Source: Deltaproteobacteria bacterium
GTDB taxonomy: Bacteria; Myxococcota_A; UBA9042; DTJE01
Length of the DNA: 5,611 nt
Reading direction: 5' to 3'
Assembly (NCBI GenBank): GCA_016784945.1
Contig: JADHTP010000219.1
Coordinates: forward strand, 1 to 5,611
Made by a program: the position numbers and the translations under genes. The notes beneath the pieces are model-generated. The model saw nothing but the letters and a program-made list of their open reading frames with translations, was not told where the DNA came from and made no database searches. Positions 1 through 5,611 of the stretch are shown piece after piece. Positions within the stretch are counted from its first letter, which is position 1. Each line of letters starts with the position of its first letter.

Positions 1-173
1 CCGTGTTGTATTCCATGGGGCCAGCCAACGTTCGGCACGTGATGGTGGGCGGCGATTTCCTTGTATGGGAAGGTGGGCTGGCGGTGGCCGACGTGAACGA
101 AATCGTGGCCGGGGCCACCGAGGCTTCCATCCGGTTGAGGGAAAGGGCAGGGCTGATGAGGCCGACGGTCTAG
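1..173 (+). CDS. Amidohydrolase-like protein, C-terminal fragment (5' end outside the window)
   Basis: Reading from base 3 there are 56 sense codons and a TAG stop at 171-173. The segment contains VRHVMVGGDFLVWEGG followed by an A/D/E-rich helix ending in LRERAGL. This pattern, a β-strand pair of the type 'V..V.V.G..V...G' and then a helix of the form 'ei...a...a..l..r', is typical of the C-terminus of metal-dependent amidohydrolases of the SsnA / chlorohydrolase / guanine deaminase group. There the small β-sandwich domain is completed after the TIM barrel. The metal-binding residues and the barrel lie upstream of the window, so the substrate cannot be inferred. The gene converges on the minus-strand ComEA-like gene and overlaps its stop codon by four bases. 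The reading frame is well supported by the family-like pattern; the subfamily is a guess. Confidence 0.6.
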   Translation, partial: VLYSMGPANVRHVMVGGDFLVWEGGLAVADVNEIVAGATEASIRLRERAGLMRPTV

Positions 174-730
174 AGCCGGGTGTACCGGCGCAGTTTCTCG
201 AGCATCCGGGGGCCCACGCCCTTCACAGACCGGAGTTCCCTGATGGATTCGACCCTTTCGGACAGGGTGACGTGGGTCAGGATCCGCCGCGCCAGCACCT
301 TGCCGATTCCCGGTACCGCCTCCAGGTCCGATACGTTGGCCGATTCCAGCGGGATCTTCAGACCCAGGACCAGGAGCCTCGAGCCCGGCATCACCCTGAA
401 GCTCAACCGGCCCTGGGCGTTCGCAGTAACCACCTCACCGGACCGGATCGGTCGATTCACGTCCACCTCCGGGGGGGGCGGGAGGTTGGCGACGCTGAAC
501 AGGTCACCCAGCGTGGCGCCCTCCGGCAGGCGATACACCGTGGCATCGGCCGCCGGGACCCGCAGTTCCACGAAGACCGGTTCCCCGGTGACGCCCGGGA
601 GGTCCAACATGCCCCTGGGTGCGGAAGAAGACCTCTCGGCCACCAGCGTCAAACCCACCACGATGGCCGTGGCCACAAGCAGAGACCAGAACAGTTGCGC
701 GTATGCCTTGGAATTCGTTTCCACCGTCAT
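170..730 (-). CDS. Membrane-anchored ComEA-like helix-hairpin-helix protein
   Basis: This is a complete gene of 186 codons. Residues 13-31 form one hydrophobic helix after a short polar N-terminus, which suggests an inner-membrane anchor with the rest outside the cytoplasm. Residues ~52-103 (VYRLPEGATLGDLF, then a segment ending SGEVV) resemble an SLBB β-grasp domain. Residues ~133-152 (LEAVPGIGKVLARRIL) and ~163-182 (LRSVKGVGPRMLEKLRRY) are paired helix-hairpin-helix motifs with the PGIG and KGVG hairpins that contact the DNA backbone. The order TM-SLBB-HhH2 is that of ComEA, the DNA receptor of natural competence; similar short proteins also occur in bacteria not known to be competent, so the role is inferred. 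The gene follows rpoC in the same direction by 93 bases. ATG at 730 has GGGGG directly against it; GTG at 724 has that tract at normal distance and may be the real start. A C8 run falls in the PPPP stretch (residues 84-87). Confidence 0.8.
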   Translation of the reverse strand: MTVETNSKAYAQLFWSLLVATAIVVGLTLVAERSSSAPRGMLDLPGVTGEPVFVELRVPAADATVYRLPEGATLGDLFSVANLPPPPEVDVNRPIRSGEVVTANAQGRLSFRVMPGSRLLVLGLKIPLESANVSDLEAVPGIGKVLARRILTHVTLSERVESIRELRSVKGVGPRMLEKLRRYTRL

Positions 731-823
731 CCCCCGAAAGGACCCCTGTTTACAGAGGATGTATCGATAGAAAGGTGCGATCTGTTTAGCCCGTATTGTT
801 CCTGAAAGGCGTCGGGTGGGGGT
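731..823 (-). other. Gap between rpoC and the ComEA-like gene
   Basis: These 93 bases contain no convincing promoter and no stem followed by a T-run. On the minus strand, 758-743 can form a six-pair hairpin (CCTCTG / CAGGGG with one G-T pair) around a TAAA loop, just upstream of the ComEA-like start. TATCGATA (762-769) is a perfect 8-base palindrome. GAAAGG (plus-strand reading) recurs three times at exactly 34-base steps, at 736, 770 and 804. In the rpoC frame the gap has no stop codon. The lack of a terminator suggests that transcription continues from rpoC into the ComEA-like gene. Confidence 0.5.
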
Positions 824-5008
<4,185 letters not shown>

Positions 5009-5010
5009 GG

Positions 5011-5019
5011 TCACCTCCT
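5011..5019 (-). promoter_or_regulatory. Ribosome binding site of rpoC that decides its start
   Basis: The minus strand reads AGGAGGTGA, fully complementary to the anti-Shine-Dalgarno end of 16S rRNA. The AGGAGG core ends five bases before GTG 5008-5006. The longest open frame begins at GTG 5014-5012, but that codon is part of this site and so is an unlikely start. ATG at 4999-4997 is 14 bases from the core, too far for a good start. Confidence 0.85.
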
Positions 5020-5048
5020 ATTTCGTTAATCGTTGATCGACGTCAAAA

Positions 5049-5611
5049 TCACGCATCCACACCCTGGTCCGACTCGACCAGTTCCACATCGATTGCCAGG
5101 GACTTGAGTTCCTTCACCAGGACGTTGAAGGACTCGGGCAGACCGGCGTGCACGTTGTAATCGCCCTTCACGATCGAGTCGTAGGTGGCGGTCCGTCCCG
5201 CCACGTCGTCGGACTTGACGGTGAGCACTTCCTGCAGCGCGTAGGACGCCCCGTAGGCCTCCAGCGCCCAGACTTCCATTTCACCGAGCCTCTGGCCACC
5301 GAACTGGGCCTTGCCGCCCAGGGGCTGCTGGGTCACTAGCGAGTAGGGCCCGGTGGAGCGGGCGTGCATCTTTTCGTCCACCAGGTGATGGAGCTTCATC
5401 ATGTACATGATGCCCACCGTGATGTCCGAATCGAAGGCCTCGCCGGTCCGGCCGTCAAAGAGGATGGTCTTGCCGCTGAGGTTGACCTGACCTTCCTGAA
5501 GCCAGGTCTGGATCTCGTCTTCCTGGGCCCCGTCGAACACAGGGGAGGCCACCTGGATGCCGTCCTTGAATTCCGGCAGCAGCTTCCTCAGCTGGTCATC
5601 GTCCATTTCCC
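5049..5611 (-). CDS. rpoB: DNA-directed RNA polymerase subunit β, C-terminal fragment (5' end outside the window)
   Basis: The frame is open to the window edge and ends at TGA 5051-5049, leaving 186 visible residues. They hold the strongly conserved β C-terminus: SGKTILFDGRTGEAFD, KLHHLVDEKMHARSTGPYSL, QPLGGKAQFGGQRLGEME, VWALEAYGASYALQEVLTVK, SDDVAGRT and LPESFNVLVKEL. This part of RpoB helps form the active-site wall and the base of the clamp, where it packs against the N-terminus of RpoC. The end (VELVESDQGVDA) is a short acidic tail of the usual kind. The internal ATG at 5606 is not the start; it lies within the conserved protein and the frame runs on upstream. The rifamycin-binding region lies outside the window. 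The 40-base spacing to rpoC with only a ribosome binding site between them indicates one operon. Confidence 0.97.
   Translation of the reverse strand, partial: EMDDDQLRKLLPEFKDGIQVASPVFDGAQEDEIQTWLQEGQVNLSGKTILFDGRTGEAFDSDITVGIMYMMKLHHLVDEKMHARSTGPYSLVTQQPLGGKAQFGGQRLGEMEVWALEAYGASYALQEVLTVKSDDVAGRTATYDSIVKGDYNVHAGLPESFNVLVKELKSLAIDVELVESDQGVDA

Noticed and set aside
65..805. Plus-strand open frames (65-805 and 180-770) across the ComEA-like gene
   Set aside because: The opposite strand encodes a coherent TM-SLBB-HhH protein. These products are low-complexity R/G/P/H-rich or S/R/T-rich and have no motif, and 65-805 is also out of frame with the supported amidohydrolase end.
731..823. Rho-independent terminator after rpoC
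   Set aside because: The only hairpin (758-743 on the minus strand) is followed by TCCTTTCGGGGG, not a T-run.
731..823. Promoter for the ComEA-like gene
   Set aside because: No -35/-10 pair close to the σ70 consensus at 16-18 base spacing could be found; TATCGA is at best a poor -10.
5049..5606. Separate short gene starting at ATG 5606
   Set aside because: The frame continues to the window edge and the protein is the internal and C-terminal part of RpoB, so the ATG is an internal methionine.

Overview
This window is the 3' end of an RNA polymerase β/β' operon from a GC-rich bacterium, read on the minus strand. RpoC most resembles proteobacterial β', especially the deltaproteobacterial type (Desulfobacterota/Myxococcota-like). 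It has the short N-terminus, the uninterrupted C-x-C...C-x2-C clamp zinc site, and a large trigger-loop insertion like E. coli SI3. I cannot name a genus from the sequence.

Layout from the right edge to the left: the C-terminal ~186 residues of RpoB (5611-5049, cut by the window edge); a 40-base gap carrying a near-perfect Shine-Dalgarno; the complete rpoC gene (best start 5008, stop 824); a 93-base gap with no clear terminator or promoter; and a small membrane-anchored protein with an SLBB-like segment and two helix-hairpin-helix motifs, similar to ComEA (730-170). On the plus strand, the last 56 codons of an amidohydrolase-like gene (1-173) run convergently into the ComEA-like gene. The two genes share the palindrome CTAG as overlapping stop codons.

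RpoB and RpoC are the two large catalytic subunits of RNA polymerase and are made from one transcript here. The ComEA-like gene is co-directional and probably at least partly co-transcribed with rpoC. It lies where many bacteria have rpsL-rpsG-fusA. Its likely activity is DNA binding at the outer face of the inner membrane, but its role is not shown by the sequence.

This is mostly ordinary core-genome sequence and I see no new defence, mobile or RNA system. The points worth a second look are small: the shared CTAG stops, the open in-frame link between rpoC and the ComEA-like gene, start-codon choices, a C8 tract in the ComEA-like gene, and the unusual gene order downstream of rpoC.
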